From Actinomycetota bacterium (GTDB taxonomy: Bacteria; Actinomycetota; Actinomycetes; S36-B12), in NCBI GenBank assembly GCA_016870195.1, contig VGCC01000002.1:119280-183279 (forward strand): 64,000 nucleotides of DNA, given 5' to 3'. The translations under genes were made by a program, and so were the position numbers. The notes under the pieces are model-generated. The model did no database searches. It was given only the letters and a program-made list of their open reading frames with translations, and was not told the origin of the DNA. Below are positions 55,669 to 63,383 of this stretch, in pieces; the stretch's first letter is position 1, and every line of letters starts with the position of its first letter.

Positions 55669-56862
55669 CTACCGGGCCTCAGCGTCCGTGTCCGCCCATG
55701 CCGATGTGAGCGCGGGCGCCACGAGCTCCACCTGCCACTCCCGGGCTCCGCCGCTCCGGAATGCGGCAGCCGGATCAGCCGGCCCCTCCCAGCACACACT
55801 GCGTACGAGTTCGGGAGTCATCAGGTTCTCCACCGGTATCGCACGTTCCTCCGACAATCGCGCAAGGACTTCGCGGGCCACCAACAACCGCGCGTGGGCA
55901 TCGGGATTGCGGTCCTCCCACGCGCGGGGCGGGGGAAGTCCTCCGCTTGGCGGGCTTGCGACGGGGAGTTCGGAGTTGGCGAGGTCCCGGGCCTTGCGCA
56001 CGGCAGCCCACCACAAAGGCAAATGTTTCGCCGCCCCGCGACCATGGAAGCCATCGGAATCCAAGAGTTCCTGCGGGGTGGTCGCATTGGAGTGTGCTGC
56101 GGCCACCATCGCAGAGTCGGGAAGGATGCGTCCCGGCGCCGTATCCGTGGTGCGGGCAAGTTCATCCCGTGCGTTCCAGAGTTCCCTCACCACCGCAAGC
56201 TGCCTGGGCTTGCGGGCCTTGTGTAGTCCCGACGTCCGACGCCAGGGGTCGGGACCCGGTTCCTTCGGCCGGAAGCCGAGCAGTTTGTGGAACTCCTGGT
56301 CGGCAATGTGTGACTTTCCTGCGGCGCGCAACTCACTCGCAAGGACGTCGCGTAGTTCGATGAGGAATTCCACGTCGAGGGCTGCGTAGCGGATGAGAGC
56401 AGGATCGAGTGGTCGCTTGGACCAATCCGCGGCCCCATGTCCCTTCTCAAGGTGCACACCGAGTTCTGACTCGACCAGGGGAGCGAGTCCCACACGCTCG
56501 CGTCCTAAGAGCCGACCAGCCAGTTCGGTGTCGAAGACGGACTCGGGCACCAGACCGATTTCGGCGAGGCAGGGGAGATCCTGTGTCGCCGCATGAATGA
56601 TCCACTCAGCATCGGACATGGCCTGTGCCAGCGGGGTGAAATCCGCGATGCCGATGGGGTCGATGAGGAGGGTCCCTGCTCCCTGACGCTTCACTTGGAC
56701 GAGATACGCGCGTTGGCTGTAGCGATAACCCGACGCGCGCTCCGCATCCACCGCGATCGGACCACTTCCCGAGGCGAGCCTGGTGCACCACGCGCGAAGG
56801 TCAGTATCAGAGTTGATGACCGCTGGCATATGGCCGTGCGGTCCCTCCGCGTCCTCAGCCAC
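55669..56862 (-). CDS. RNase D-like 3'-5' exonuclease with HRDC domain
   Basis: 397 residues. DEDD-type exonuclease motifs: PIAVDAERASGYRYS, IIHAATQDLPCLAEIG and IRYAALDVEFLIELRD. A HRDC nucleic-acid-binding domain follows (about 210-290), and a second helical region closes the protein. GTG 56862 overlaps the DUF3000 stop by 8 nt; ATG 56829 is an alternative. Likely trims structured RNA 3' ends. Confidence 0.9.
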   Translation of the reverse strand: MAEDAEGPHGHMPAVINSDTDLRAWCTRLASGSGPIAVDAERASGYRYSQRAYLVQVKRQGAGTLLIDPIGIADFTPLAQAMSDAEWIIHAATQDLPCLAEIGLVPESVFDTELAGRLLGRERVGLAPLVESELGVHLEKGHGAADWSKRPLDPALIRYAALDVEFLIELRDVLASELRAAGKSHIADQEFHKLLGFRPKEPGPDPWRRTSGLHKARKPRQLAVVRELWNARDELARTTDTAPGRILPDSAMVAAAHSNATTPQELLDSDGFHGRGAAKHLPLWWAAVRKARDLANSELPVASPPSGGLPPPRAWEDRNPDAHARLLVAREVLARLSEERAIPVENLMTPELVRSVCWEGPADPAAAFRSGGAREWQVELVAPALTSAWADTDAEAR

Positions 56863-57427
56863 GACGGCGCGGGGCGACGCTCATCACACCCGCAGGTAGC
56901 GGCGCGAGTCCCGCGGCCACGGCCAGGGTCTCGAGCCAGACCTGGAAATGCGCGGCCAGATCCGGTTCTGGGGATCCGGTGGGAGTCCACGAGGCACGCA
57001 GTTCGATGGACCCCTGAGGACGCTTGCCGGTCATGGTTCCGAAGGAGTCGCCCGTGCTCTTGGTGACCGTGCCTCCGATATGCCTCGCGTCGAGTCCGTG
57101 TATCGCTTCGGTGAGCCAACTCCAGACGACCTCCGCCATCAATGGATCATCGACCAACTCCGGCTCCACTTTCGCCCGGACGAAGACGACAGCACGGAAT
57201 GTCCCTTCCCATTCGTCAATGCCGTCCGGATCGTGCAGGAGGACGAATCTCCCACTGGCGGCGTCGTCGTCCAGGTCGGCCATTTCCGCGGTGATGGCGA
57301 GGGCGTGCGGAGCCAGCCTCTGCGGTGCCGGCGTCTCCTCGAGGACGAACTCCGCACGGGGAGCGATACTCCGGATGGCGCCGATGGCACGCTCGAACGG
57401 TTGGGTGGAACCATCAACGACCTTCAC
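56855..57427 (-). CDS. DUF3000 family protein
   Basis: 190 residues matching DUF3000 (FERAIGAIRSIAPRAEFVLEE; EVVWSWLTEAIHGLDARH; GGTVTKSTGDSFGTM), an actinobacterial family always beside the RNase D-like gene, as here. The start GTG 57427 has TACAGT 6 nt upstream (leaderless). Function unknown. Confidence 0.9.
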   Translation of the reverse strand: MKVVDGSTQPFERAIGAIRSIAPRAEFVLEETPAPQRLAPHALAITAEMADLDDDAASGRFVLLHDPDGIDEWEGTFRAVVFVRAKVEPELVDDPLMAEVVWSWLTEAIHGLDARHIGGTVTKSTGDSFGTMTGKRPQGSIELRASWTPTGSPEPDLAAHFQVWLETLAVAAGLAPLPAGVMSVAPRRRG

Positions 57428-57475
57428 CCGGGCACTGTAGGTCGGCCCAGGGTCCCTCTCCGGGGTGGCGCGCCG

Positions 57476-57925
57476 CTAGGCCCCGGGGACGTGCCGGAGG
57501 GATATGGAATTGATGCAGTACCGGAGATCAGTCGGTGTCGGGTAGCCCTCGCCCTCGAAGACGTGGCCCAGGTGGCCACCGCAGGAGGCGCACCGCACCT
57601 CGGTCCTCACGCGGCCCAAGGACCGGTCATCGAGGTAGACCACGGAGTCACCCGCGAGGGGGGAGTAGAAGCTGGGCCAGCCGCAATGCGACGCGAACTT
57701 CGCATCCGATCGGAACAGCTCGGCACCACACGCGCGGCACTCGTAGACCCCAGGTGTCACGGTGTCGGTGTACTCACCCGTGAACGGCGCCTCGGTCCCG
57801 GCTTCGCGCAGGACGTGGTACGCCTGCGGATCCAGACGCGCCTGCCATTCGCTCTCGTCCCGCGCGGCCGGATACGGAGTTCCGTCAGGACGCGATCGAC
57901 CATCGCGTGCGGGGGTTGTCGCCAC
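57476..57925 (-). CDS. msrB: Peptide-methionine (R)-S-oxide reductase MsrB
   Basis: Repairs methionine-R-sulfoxide in proteins. About 149 residues. Zinc CxxC pairs in YECRACGAELF and RCASCGGHLGHVF, the CGWPSFY core and catalytic Cys in LRYCINSISL. The start GTG 57925 is chosen because TACCCT sits exactly 6 nt upstream; much longer upstream frame shows no MsrB similarity. Confidence 0.94.
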   Translation of the reverse strand: MATTPARDGRSRPDGTPYPAARDESEWQARLDPQAYHVLREAGTEAPFTGEYTDTVTPGVYECRACGAELFRSDAKFASHCGWPSFYSPLAGDSVVYLDDRSLGRVRTEVRCASCGGHLGHVFEGEGYPTPTDLRYCINSISLRHVPGA

Positions 57926-58015
57926 TCGCTCAGGGTACGGCTCCCGGCAGTCCGCGCGCCAGACAGGCGTGATCCGCCCGAGATGAAAGCATTGCGCTAA
58001 GGAATCGGAGAACCC

Positions 58016-58543
58016 ATGCTCGACACCCGGACCACGTGGCTCTCGGACGAGGATTTGGCAACAGCCCGCGAACGGCTGCCCATCGTTTACGTTGATGCGG
58101 TTCCCGTGCGTGTCGACGTTCAGGGGATGGTGACAGAGGTGGGCCTGCTTTTGCGTGCGATGCCGGATGGTGCGATTAGCCGCGCCGTGGTGTCCGGCCG
58201 GGTCCTCTACGGCGAGCGTGTTCGCGACGCACTCGTTCGGCATCTCGAGAAGGACTTGGGGCCCATGGCCCTGCCACGGATTCCGGCGAGCCCGCAGCCT
58301 TTCACCATCGTCGAGTACTTTCCCGATCCCGTTGTCACGGGCTTCCACGATCCCCGCCAGCACGCTGTGTCCCTGGCCTACATCGTTCCGATCGACGGCG
58401 AGTGTGTACCGAGTCAGGACGCCCTCGATCTCGTGTGGGTGAGGCCGGAGCAAGCAGCGAGCGTGGAGTTCCAGGGTGAGATGTCCGGCGGACAAGGTCG
58501 GCTCGTGCGCTCAGCCTTGGCTCATTGCGGCGTTCTTCCGTAG
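58016..58543 (+). CDS. DUF4916 / NUDIX-like hydrolase family protein
   Basis: 175 residues, similar to the NUDIX-fold DUF4916 family (LPIVYVDAVPVRVD, GLLLRAMPDG, SGRVLYGERVRDALVRHLEKD, LAYIVPIDGE). The canonical Nudix box GX5EX7REUXEEXGU is degenerate, so catalytic activity is doubtful. ATG 58016. Ends 22 bp inside the convergent enoyl-CoA hydratase gene. Confidence 0.82.
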   Translation: MLDTRTTWLSDEDLATARERLPIVYVDAVPVRVDVQGMVTEVGLLLRAMPDGAISRAVVSGRVLYGERVRDALVRHLEKDLGPMALPRIPASPQPFTIVEYFPDPVVTGFHDPRQHAVSLAYIVPIDGECVPSQDALDLVWVRPEQAASVEFQGEMSGGQGRLVRSALAHCGVLP

Positions 58544-59304
58544 TCGGCGAACCTGGGTTGGCGCTTCTCCCCACGTGAGACAAGCGCTTCCGCGAGATCG
58601 GGGCGCCGAAAGGACGCCTTCATCCTGCGCAGGGAGTCCTCCGCGGCGGTGTCTAGATCCTGGGTCCACGCCGCGAGCAACTGCTGCTTCATCTCAGCAA
58701 CCGACGTTGGGGAACTGTGCTGGACGATGGACTCCAGCCACGTGCGTGCTGCGGACAGGGGATCTTCGGCGCAGATGGCCAGTCCTAGCGACTCCGCCTC
58801 GCGGCCGGTGATTGTTCGTCCGGTCAGAAGGAGATCAGTGGCCACCGCAAGCCCGACGATGCGGGGGAGCACCCACGCAATGCCGTACTCAGCGACGAGC
58901 CCGAGTCGTGCAAAGGAGGTCGTCAATGTTGCGTCCGTATGAACGAACCGGGCATCAGCGCAGACGGCCATCACGAATCCAACCCCCGCACAGGGACCAT
59001 TGATCGCTGTCGCAACCGGGGTTCCGAGATGGAAGGCTTGCGTTGGCAGGTCTGCGACGCCCGTGACGAAGGAATCGAGCGCGTCCGGACTCTCCTGCAG
59101 GATGCCGGTATCGGCGCCGGAGCAGAAGCCGCGGCCGGACCCTGTGACGAGGATTCCCCGAACCGCGGGATCACTGTCTGCGCTCTGGAGGGCCGCGACG
59201 TACTCGGCACCCATGCCGGGTACGAGTGCATTCAGCCGATCAGGGCGATTGAGGGTGATCGTTGCGATTTCGTCGTGGCGCTGCACCGTGATCATCTCGG
59301 ACAT
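58522..59304 (-). CDS. Enoyl-CoA hydratase/isomerase family protein
   Basis: 260 residues of crotonase fold: ITLNRPDRLNAL, GSGRGFCSGAD with oxyanion-hole residues, NGPCAGVGFVMAVCADARF and SFARLGLVAEYGIAWVLPR. It lacks the usual hydratase Glu in the second helix as far as I can tell (position occupied in GLVAEYG). Could be a hydratase, isomerase or other crotonase. ATG 59304 or 59295. Confidence 0.88.
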   Translation of the reverse strand: MSEMITVQRHDEIATITLNRPDRLNALVPGMGAEYVAALQSADSDPAVRGILVTGSGRGFCSGADTGILQESPDALDSFVTGVADLPTQAFHLGTPVATAINGPCAGVGFVMAVCADARFVHTDATLTTSFARLGLVAEYGIAWVLPRIVGLAVATDLLLTGRTITGREAESLGLAICAEDPLSAARTWLESIVQHSSPTSVAEMKQQLLAAWTQDLDTAAEDSLRRMKASFRRPDLAEALVSRGEKRQPRFADYGRTPQ

Positions 59305-59336
59305 GCGAGGAGCCAATCACATGTCGGTGGTCGCCA

Positions 59337-59786
59337 CTACTCGCAAGGATCGATCCCCAGTCGCGTTTCGTCCTCCGGGGTGAGATGGGTGACCGGTTCG
59401 TCGAATTGGTCGAAATCGGGATTCGCGCGTTCCTCGTCGTCTTCATCGTCGAGGCAGAAGTCCCGCGAGGAATCTACGTCGTCCACAACGTGGATCGCCG
59501 CCAATTCGGCTTCGATCACGGGCGTACCTGTCAGCCCACCCGCGTGCATGGGATCGTCGGAGGCATCCTCGGCACCCTCTTCGGCAAGACGGGTCTCATC
59601 GTCCTCGAGCGGTAGGTCGTAACCATCGAGGCTGCCCTCACCTGAGGCTCCGGCCAGCGCGTTCCGAACGGCCTCGGCCTCCATGACCAGGCTCAATCTG
59701 TCTGCCTGGTCGGCGACATCACCCTGGTTGGCGTCACGCGTCGAAGCTGCGACGTCCATCGGCGAGTCGGATGACCCTGTGTCCAT
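59337..59786 (-). CDS. Acidic hypothetical protein
   Basis: 149 residues, strongly acidic with many Asp and Glu (LEDDETRLAEEGAEDASDD; FCLDDEDDEERANPDFDQF) and no membrane segment. ATG 59786 has GGAGG 8 nt upstream. AELAAIHVVDDVD faintly recalls the AAxHVVDD end of DUF5709 proteins, but the rest does not clearly match. Probably disordered; function unknown. Confidence 0.65.
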   Translation of the reverse strand: MDTGSSDSPMDVAASTRDANQGDVADQADRLSLVMEAEAVRNALAGASGEGSLDGYDLPLEDDETRLAEEGAEDASDDPMHAGGLTGTPVIEAELAAIHVVDDVDSSRDFCLDDEDDEERANPDFDQFDEPVTHLTPEDETRLGIDPCE

Positions 59787-59887
59787 GCGCATTACCTCCG
59801 TTCGGCAAGAACGCAGCGCTGTCGGACGTGTGTGGCAGGGATCGAAAGTCCCGAATGCAGGCGCGCGAGTGGTGATACGAATGGGGC

Positions 59888-60058
59888 GTGGACGAGGATC
59901 AGTGGGGCTCGCGAGTTCAGAAGGCGGCATCCTCGGGAGAGGCGGCCGTTCTGCAGGTGCTGTTCGCTGAGGCAGTGGAGAAATGGGGCCGCGAGGCTGC
60001 TTCACGTCGATGGCAACTGGCCCTGTCCGGCTTTGACGCTGCGGCCGTTACGGGTTGA
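59888..60058 (+). CDS. Small hypothetical protein (56 aa)
   Basis: Reads MDEDQWGSRVQKAASSGEAA and EKWGREAASRRWQLALSGF, mostly helical. The start GTG 59888 has TACGAA exactly 6 nt upstream, the leaderless pattern seen at neighbouring genes, and codon third positions are G/C-rich. It is divergent from the acidic gene and overlaps the 3' end of the convergent GluRS-like gene by 11 bp. No family recognised. Confidence 0.55.
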   Translation: MDEDQWGSRVQKAASSGEAAVLQVLFAEAVEKWGREAASRRWQLALSGFDAAAVTG

Positions 60059-60803
60059 TCTGGCCTAGGTGGATCTCGAAGGAGTCCACGATTCCGTGAA
60101 TCTCCTTTCGGAGTTCCGAATTTAGAACCATCGGTCTCGAGCCGGCTCCCGCGGACTTGGACAATTTCCGGCCTGAGGCGTCGAGGACCAGCGGATGGTG
60201 GAGCGCGTGTGTGGACGAAAAGCGATTGCCGGGGAGGCGCAGTGATAGTGCCTGCTGAAACTCCGTCGACTCCTGAAGATCCTCGCCCCGCACCACATGT
60301 GTCACGCCCATACGGTCGTCATCCACCACGGAGGTCAGATGGAAGGCCGGAAGTCCGTCACGACGCCACACGACGGGATCCTCTCCGGACTTCCATCGCA
60401 TGCGCAGACTCGTCTGATCGGTCTCCAAGGTCAAGGTTTGGCTAGCGCAGACGCAACGCGAAGATCGTCGGTTTCCCCGCGAGCAGGCGCAGGCATAGAA
60501 CGCGTCTCCTTGGGCCAGGATGGCGTCACGTGCCTGAACGTAGTCACGCATGTGTCGCTTCTGGCCCCACGATTCGAGGTCTGCTGCTGCTCGTGGACCC
60601 ACCTGCCACTCGATATCGAGCCACATGAGGACGCGGAAGATGTCTTCCACGAACTCTGGTCGTACGCGCGGGGCATCCAGGTCATCGATTCTCAAGGCAA
60701 TCTCGCAACCGCGGGTCTTCGCGAAAGCATCAACGAGAGCGAAATTCACCGCATTTCCCGTGTGCAGGTAGCCACTCGGCGTCGGAGCTATCCGCGTGCG
60801 CAC
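60048..60803 (-). CDS. GluQ-like short glutamyl-tRNA synthetase paralogue
   Basis: 251 residues comprising only the class I catalytic core. HIGH-type motif in RIAPTPSGYLHTGN, RIDDLDAPRV, a Cys cluster (YACACSRGNRRSSRCVC) where GluQ binds zinc, WRRDGLPAFHLTSVVDD, GEDLQESTEFQ and the KMSKS-type GRKLSKSAG. No anticodon-binding domain. GluQ-RS glutamylates queuosine in tRNA-Asp, but this protein differs in several motifs, so the acceptor is open. The start GTG 60803 has TACCCT 6 nt upstream. Confidence 0.8.
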   Translation of the reverse strand: MRTRIAPTPSGYLHTGNAVNFALVDAFAKTRGCEIALRIDDLDAPRVRPEFVEDIFRVLMWLDIEWQVGPRAAADLESWGQKRHMRDYVQARDAILAQGDAFYACACSRGNRRSSRCVCASQTLTLETDQTSLRMRWKSGEDPVVWRRDGLPAFHLTSVVDDDRMGVTHVVRGEDLQESTEFQQALSLRLPGNRFSSTHALHHPLVLDASGRKLSKSAGAGSRPMVLNSELRKEIHGIVDSFEIHLGQINP

Positions 60804-60823
60804 GTGGCGAGGGTAGGCGACGG

Positions 60824-61694
60824 TCAGGCGGTGGTGCGGATCGCTCCGGCCAACTCGGCCTCGGTGAAACCGCCCTCAACGGTTCCGGTTTGGGCGTATC
60901 GAAAGAGCACCACGGAGAAGATGCCCCGCATCGTCGTGATGAGAAGAGCGCCCACCATGAGTATCACGATCCCGAGAGCAATCATTCCGATTCCCAAGGC
61001 CAACATGCCCGCGAGGTCCGTGAAGACGAACATAAAGCCGAGAACGGCAAGGATGACGCCCGGCAGGACGGTGGCAAGTCCGATCAGACCACCGATCCGG
61101 ACACCACCGAAGATCTGAACTCCCCACTTCGCCTTGAACAGGGCGAAAGACTCTTTGATGGCGGTCACCGGTCCGCGTCCCTCGAGCATGATGAACGGAA
61201 GCACGAAGAACGTCACGATCTGCCACATAGCGAGCACCCCGGCAGCTGCCAGGTTCCGCAGCGCATCTACGGCGCCACCTCCCCGGCCTCGAATGAAGCC
61301 GACGATCACGTTGACCACGGTTGCGATCAGGGCCCAGCCCAGCAGCGGGACGATCCTGGCGAAGCGGGACGATCCTGGCGAATGCGCGGCCTAGACCGTG
61401 GCGCAGAGAACTGTCCCCACCGGACAGTTCGACGTCAGCCGCTGCAACCAAACCCCCGCCGGAAACCGACAACACCATCTGGTTGGCAAAAAGTCCGACG
61501 ATCGCCAAGGCAACCGCCGGCACGTTCTGATTGTTCATAGCCAGATAACCCGCGGGTATCCAGAGGGCCGCAAGTGGGAGCAGGCTGACGACGAAGCCCA
61601 GCACAGGAAAAACCAGGAGATATCGGTTTCCCTTGATTATCGCCCACGACTTCTGGGTCAGCAGTTTGCTCTGTCCCCAGGATCCCCGTGCCAT
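60824..61694 (-). pseudogene. DUF6159-type membrane protein gene, frameshifted by a 19-bp tandem duplication
   Basis: The start MARGSWGQSKLLTQKSWAII at 61694 continues through two hydrophobic segments to GLGRAFARIVPL, then shifts frame at 61345-61382. Another frame resumes with VNVIVGFIRG and runs to the stop at 60824 with four or five more membrane segments (LPFIMLEGRGPVTAIKESF). Removing one copy of the repeated 19 bp restores RIVPLLGWALIATVVNVIV as one frame of about 283 codons. Membrane protein of unknown function. Either a recent null allele, a switchable gene or a sequencing error. Confidence 0.82.
61345..61382. repeat. Perfect 19-bp tandem duplication inside the DUF6159 gene
   Basis: GCGGGACGATCCTGGCGAA occurs twice back to back (61345-61363 and 61364-61382). 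As 19 is not a multiple of three, it breaks the reading frame. Confidence 0.95.
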
Positions 61695-61730
61695 GTTCGA
61701 AGGGTAGCGCCTCAAAACCCAAATGGAGCG

Positions 61731-61815
61731 TGTCCGAGGGGGGACTTGAACCCCCATGCCCTTTTGGGGCACTAGCACCTCAAGCTAGCGCGTCTGCCAA
61801 TTCCGCCACCCGGAC
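61731..61815 (-). tRNA. tRNA-Leu (anticodon GAG)
   Basis: Class II tRNA of 85 nt. Acceptor GTCCGGG pairs with CTCGGAC plus discriminator A. The D arm contains GGCGGAATTGGCAGACGC, the anticodon stem CTAGC/GCTAG encloses TTGAGGT (anticodon GAG), a long variable arm (TGCCCCAAAAGGGCA) follows, and the T arm is GGGGG-TTCAAGT-CCCCC. CCA is not encoded. Reads CUC/CUU leucine codons. Confidence 0.95.
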
Positions 61816-61876
61816 AGGGACCACGACTCGTGGCCCAGGAAGCATACAAGCGGACCGCTCACGGCAGGATGCTGGT

Positions 61877-63184
61877 GTGGGAGCCCTGGAGACCGAGGTC
61901 GTCGAATTCACCCGAGATCTCATCCGGATTGATTCCAGCAACTGGGGCCCAGGTCCGGAAACCGTTGGCGAGGCAGAGGCCGCTGACTACTGCGCGAATC
62001 GCCTCCGCGAAACCGGCCTCGACCCTGAGGTGATCGTGACGACCTCCGATACCCGCCGCGGGGTCGTCGTGCGCATCCCCGGCAGGGATCCCGATAGGGG
62101 TGCGCTGGTTGTCCACGGACATCTCGACGTGGTTCCCGCCATCGCATCCGAGTGGACACACCAACCCTTCGCGGCGGACATCGATGAAGGTTTCATCTGG
62201 GGGCGCGGAGCCGTCGACATGAAGAACATGGACGCCATGATCCTCGCGGTCGTGCGCGCCTGGCAGCGTGAGGGGTTTCGTCCCGGACGCGACCTCATCA
62301 TCGCTTTTTTTCCCGATGAGGAAGCCGGCATGGTTCATGGCTCCCGCTGGATCGTCGACAACAGGCCCGAGCTCTTCGCAGGCGCCACCGAAGCGATCGG
62401 TGAGGTGGGTGGCTTCAGCCTCACAATTAACGGCGACCTTCGGCTGTACCCCATCCAGACGGCCGAGAAGGGAATCCATTGGTTGCTGCTGCGAGCGGCG
62501 CGCAGAGCCGGTCACGGCTCCCTGCTGCACGAAGACAACGCAGTCACGGAGATCGCCCGCGCGGTGGCTCGGGTCGGTGGACACGAGTGGCCGACGCGGC
62601 TTACTCCGACCACTGAGCGCTTCCTCGGCGAGTTGTCTCGTGCCTATGGAATGGCTCATGGGAGTGACGACCTCGTCAACGTTCGCGACAAACTCGGCAC
62701 CTTGGGTCTCCTGGTCGGGGCCACCATGCAGAACACAGCGAACCCGACGATGTTGGACGCGGGGTACAAGGTGAATGTCATTCCACGTGAGGCGACCGCT
62801 GCGATCGACGGCAGGTTCCTTCCCGGATACGAGGAGGAGTTTGAGGCGACGATTCGAGACCTGGTGGGTGATGAGATCGAGATCGAAACCTTGAACTCTG
62901 ACATTGCCGTCGAGGCACCGCTGGACAGTCACATCATCGACGTCATGACTTCTGCTATCCGATCCTCGGATCCCGGCGGCAAGGTGATTCCGTACATGGT
63001 GTCCGGAGGAACCGACGCGAAGGCCCTGTCGCGGCTAGGGATCTCGTGTTACGGATTCTCTCCACTGCGGATGCCGCCGGATCTCGACTACTGGCGGCTG
63101 TTCCACGGGGTCGACGAGCGCGTTCCCATCGACGGACTGGAGTTCGGAGTGCGGGTACTCGACGAATTCCTGCGCAAGGCCTAG
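61877..63184 (+). CDS. M20/M28-family metallopeptidase-like hydrolase
   Basis: 435 residues. Zinc site motifs of the M20 family: VVHGHLDVVPA, WGRGAVDMKNMDAMIL and FFPDEEAGMVHGS, with a dimerisation domain (HWLLLRAARRAGHGSLLHED) and a C-terminal MVSGGTDAKALSRLG. Close to ArgE/DapE/succinyl-diaminopimelate desuccinylase-like and dipeptidase enzymes; the substrate is not certain. The start GTG 61877 has CAGGAT at exactly 6 nt (leaderless), just beyond the tRNA. Confidence 0.9.
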   Translation: MGALETEVVEFTRDLIRIDSSNWGPGPETVGEAEAADYCANRLRETGLDPEVIVTTSDTRRGVVVRIPGRDPDRGALVVHGHLDVVPAIASEWTHQPFAADIDEGFIWGRGAVDMKNMDAMILAVVRAWQREGFRPGRDLIIAFFPDEEAGMVHGSRWIVDNRPELFAGATEAIGEVGGFSLTINGDLRLYPIQTAEKGIHWLLLRAARRAGHGSLLHEDNAVTEIARAVARVGGHEWPTRLTPTTERFLGELSRAYGMAHGSDDLVNVRDKLGTLGLLVGATMQNTANPTMLDAGYKVNVIPREATAAIDGRFLPGYEEEFEATIRDLVGDEIEIETLNSDIAVEAPLDSHIIDVMTSAIRSSDPGGKVIPYMVSGGTDAKALSRLGISCYGFSPLRMPPDLDYWRLFHGVDERVPIDGLEFGVRVLDEFLRKA

Positions 63185-63185
63185 C

Positions 63186-63383
63186 CTACGCGGTCTTGCT
63201 GACGTGAATGACGCGGCGTCTCAGTCGGTACTCCCGGCGACCATCCCGGAAGATTCTGGTGCACGCCAACTCCCAACGACCCTGCTCTGCGGAGGCGGTG
63301 ACGTAGAGCCGGGCCTCCTCGCGAGTCGCATCCCGAGACATGCGAACCTCTCGGTACTCCCACTCCGCGTGTCGTCGCGTCAT
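63186..63383 (-). CDS. DUF5703 small protein
   Basis: 65 residues: MTRRHAEWEYREVRMSRDAT, then GRWELACTRIFRDGRREYRL and RRRVIHV, a compact beta-rich pattern of the actinobacterial DUF5703 family. ATG 63383 overlaps the aldo/keto reductase stop by 4 nt. Convergent with the M20 gene, 1 bp apart. Function unknown. Confidence 0.85.
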   Translation of the reverse strand: MTRRHAEWEYREVRMSRDATREEARLYVTASAEQGRWELACTRIFRDGRREYRLRRRVIHVSKTA

